From assembly GCF_008831285.2 (NCBI RefSeq), contig NW_022204824.1, positions 1 through 47,998 of the forward strand: 47,998 nucleotides of DNA, in the 5' to 3' direction. The stretch is from Nymphaea colorata (lineage: Eukaryota; Streptophyta; Magnoliopsida; Nymphaeales; Nymphaeaceae). The notes beneath the pieces are model-generated. The model did no database searches and was not told where the DNA came from. It was given only the letters and a program-made list of their open reading frames with translations. Both the position numbers and the translations under genes were made by a program. Shown here piece after piece: positions 46,071 to 47,998 of this stretch (position 1 is the first letter of the stretch; every line of letters starts with the position of its first letter).

Positions 46071-46341
46071 ATTAATTATCAAAGAAATAACACAAACAAA
46101 GAAATTAAACAACATTATCGATCCTCAATCGTAATATATAAAAATCTAATTCTCCAAAACTAGCAGCAAAGGCATATCCATTAATAATTCATCTCCATCC
46201 ACAAGCTACTTATTTTCTCTTAGGACCTACCCATTCCCCTTCTCATCTATTTTTAACTCATTTTAACCTGTAACTGTCTGTGGAAGTAAGCTCTTCTTTC
46301 GTTTGAATAACTATTATATTTAAACAACTAATAGCCACTGA

Positions 46342-47441
46342 ATGAGTCAAAAGGAAGCAACCGTCAACCACATTCACATGTACGAGGTGTCCGATATCAC
46401 CAACTACTAAACCTATAAGAATTGCTTCGGGTTTCTCGTCTCATAGCCAAAGAAATACATCGGTACGCACCTTCTTTTCTGGGTCGGAGCACTACTCTAC
46501 TACATCATCACCGCATTTAAAGCACCAGTAGCGCTCGTCGTCATCACCGTCATCCTTAACATACTCGTACAGGTCACCCTGCTCGTCCTGGGCTTCACCG
46601 ATCCCGGCATGATCCCAAAAATACTTTCCAGCTACGAAAATAAGAAATTGCGTAAGATTCCGCTTGACAGTAAGTACGAGAATGGGATTATGCGTGACCT
46701 GCAGAAGATCTACTCGATGCCGATAAAGACACACAATTTGAGGGTTAAATTCTGCAATACGTGCTATATCTACCGGCCGCCGCGTACCTCACATTGCTAC
46801 GATTGCAACATTTGCGTGTAGCGTTTTGATCACCATTGTCCCTGGATCGGTACATGTGTGGGAAAACGCAACTATCGATATTTCTTCAGCTTTATCGCCA
46901 CAACTTTCCTCTTCTCTTTGTTTGTCTTCATCCAGATCATCATCGCACTTTCAAGCTTCAACCTGCCTTCGGAAGTTGGCTATCTGGTGGTAAACATCAT
47001 TCTCATTTTGTATGTGTTTGCTGCGATGGGCTTCACTGGAGTCCTTCTTAGCTTTCATATCTTTCTTTCAGTTAGAAACACCACAACCAATGAGTTTTGC
47101 AAAGACTCATGGGAGACGATATCAGGAAACCCCTTCTCGAAGTAAATTCATCCTTATTTAGAACTGGCTTCGGAAAGAATATGCTTAAAATATTCGGACA
47201 GAACAATCCCGAGCTTATCGACCCAGAAGTTGAGATGATCAATCGTGGAGATGTATGTTCTGACAAGCTGACGGATGTAGCTGACCTGGCATTGAAGGAG
47301 ACAGAACCAATTCAATCATTACCGTCATTTAAGCACTCCAGTGAGGAGGATTGCAAAAAATAGACAAAGGAAACCAGTGTAAACCACGAGTAAATCGAGG
47401 TGAAGATCTCTGAGGACCACCTTAGGCATAATAGCAAATGA
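46342..47441 (+). CDS. DHHC palmitoyltransferase
   Basis: A 359-aa S-acyltransferase. Two TMs (about 40-85) precede the catalytic Cys-rich domain: [40 protein letters not shown], with catalytic Cys in DHHC. Two more TMs follow, then the TTxE-like motif (NTTTNEF) and NPFSKTGFGKNMLKIFG. One 20-nt intron at 47142-47161 lies in the conserved NPFS/K junction. TAA/TAG are read as Gln, and the stop is TGA at 47439. It is arranged divergently from the tRNA isopentenyltransferase gene with 271 bp between start codons. Confidence 0.94.
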
Positions 47442-47509
47442 TATTTTCTTTTTTATTACCACTTCGTAGCTACCCAACTTATAAATATCACTCTCCCATA
47501 AAGGCATTC

Positions 47510-47959
47510 TCACCTGAACTTTGGCTTTCTGCTATCCCCATATATCCTCGCCTACAGAATCTCCTCCTCGTCCTCTTCGTCACTGAAGATGATCTCCTCC
47601 ACATCGATTTTGCGATTGTAATGGCTATTGTGGCGGTTCTTATCCTCCAGATAATTTCGATACTCTAATGACCTCCGCAATTTCAGCACTTACGCGTCTG
47701 TATTCCGCCTCACTTCCTCTTCGTACTCGTTGCTGTCCTTCATCTCGTGGTTCTTCGTCGCCTCGAAAATGTATGCGCGCCGACTCAAGCTCCATTCGGT
47801 TATGAGGAGGTAAATGATGAAGAGCCCCAAGCAGATCACAGCTGCAAGGTGAAGATCGTAGTACCACGAAAGACGGTACGCGTAGACAGCCTCCACTATG
47901 TCCTCGATGAGACTGCCGATTCCCATATTATTATCTGCCAATTATAAGTCACTCTTCAT
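47510..47959 (-). CDS. Small one-TM protein of unknown function
   Basis: A 149-aa protein with one TM (about residues 35-55, LHLAAVICLGLFIIYLLI). A charged cytoplasmic-like C-terminal region follows (EATKNHEMKDSNEYEEEVRR and an acidic DVEEIIFSDEEDEEEIL stretch). The start is 47959; the ATG at 47926 is an alternative. The TGA (47510-47512) faces the DHHC stop 68 bp away. No domain recognised; the window ends 39 bp upstream, so promoter sequence is mostly outside. Confidence 0.72.
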
Positions 47960-47998
47960 ATCACAAGTACGAGTAGAAGGTATTATATCATGCTGTCA

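Overview
This is the left end of a ciliate macronuclear-type chromosome. Positions 1-86 are an uninterrupted CCCCAA telomere, and the first gene stops only about 90 bp further in. The genes read only if TAA and TAG are translated as glutamine and TGA is the sole stop. Paralogues inside the window show this directly, because in-frame TAG and TAA sit where sister genes have CAG or CAA. The genome is compact: most intergenic gaps are 50-300 bp, and every intron I could place is 20 nt long. The code, the telomere and the introns together suggest an oligohymenophorean-like ciliate, but I cannot name the genus. No rRNA, tRNA, transposon or CRISPR array was recognised.

Layout. 0-7.98 kb: eIF3b (-), a membrane-anchored 12-residue-repeat protein (+), a one-TM protein of unknown function (+), the translation re-initiation factor DENR (+) and a MORN-repeat protein (-). 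8.0-10.5 kb: a prominin-like pentaspan protein (-). 10.5-11.65 kb: a gap without a convincing gene that holds an unexplained GC-richer block. 11.65-19.6 kb: a divergent protein kinase (+), a dual-specificity pseudophosphatase (-), a Sec14/RhoGAP protein (+), an unknown basic protein (+), the PP2A B55 regulatory subunit (+) and the TATA-binding protein (+).

19.8-37.05 kb is an accessory island. It holds a tandem array of four full-length, intronless paralogues (about 940-1090 aa, roughly 4 kb period) plus a 5'-truncated, frameshifted fifth copy. Each intact protein has a signal peptide, a glycosylated ectodomain, one small Cys-rich module, an Asn/Ser/Thr-rich spacer of very variable length, a conserved polytopic membrane block and a basic tail. 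I do not recognise this family. The array shows gene conversion, shared promoter palindromes, duplicated spacers and a decayed fragment of the neighbouring potassium-channel gene.

37.8-48 kb is again ordinary and dense: an SK-type K+ channel (+), a choline-transporter-like protein (+), a PKG-type kinase whose DFG motif reads SFG (-), a coiled-coil protein (-), a tRNA isopentenyltransferase with a zinc finger (-), a DHHC palmitoyltransferase (+) and a small one-TM protein (-).

There is no operon logic. The genes are independent housekeeping, signalling and membrane genes, with the tandem surface-protein-like family inserted between TBP and the SK channel.
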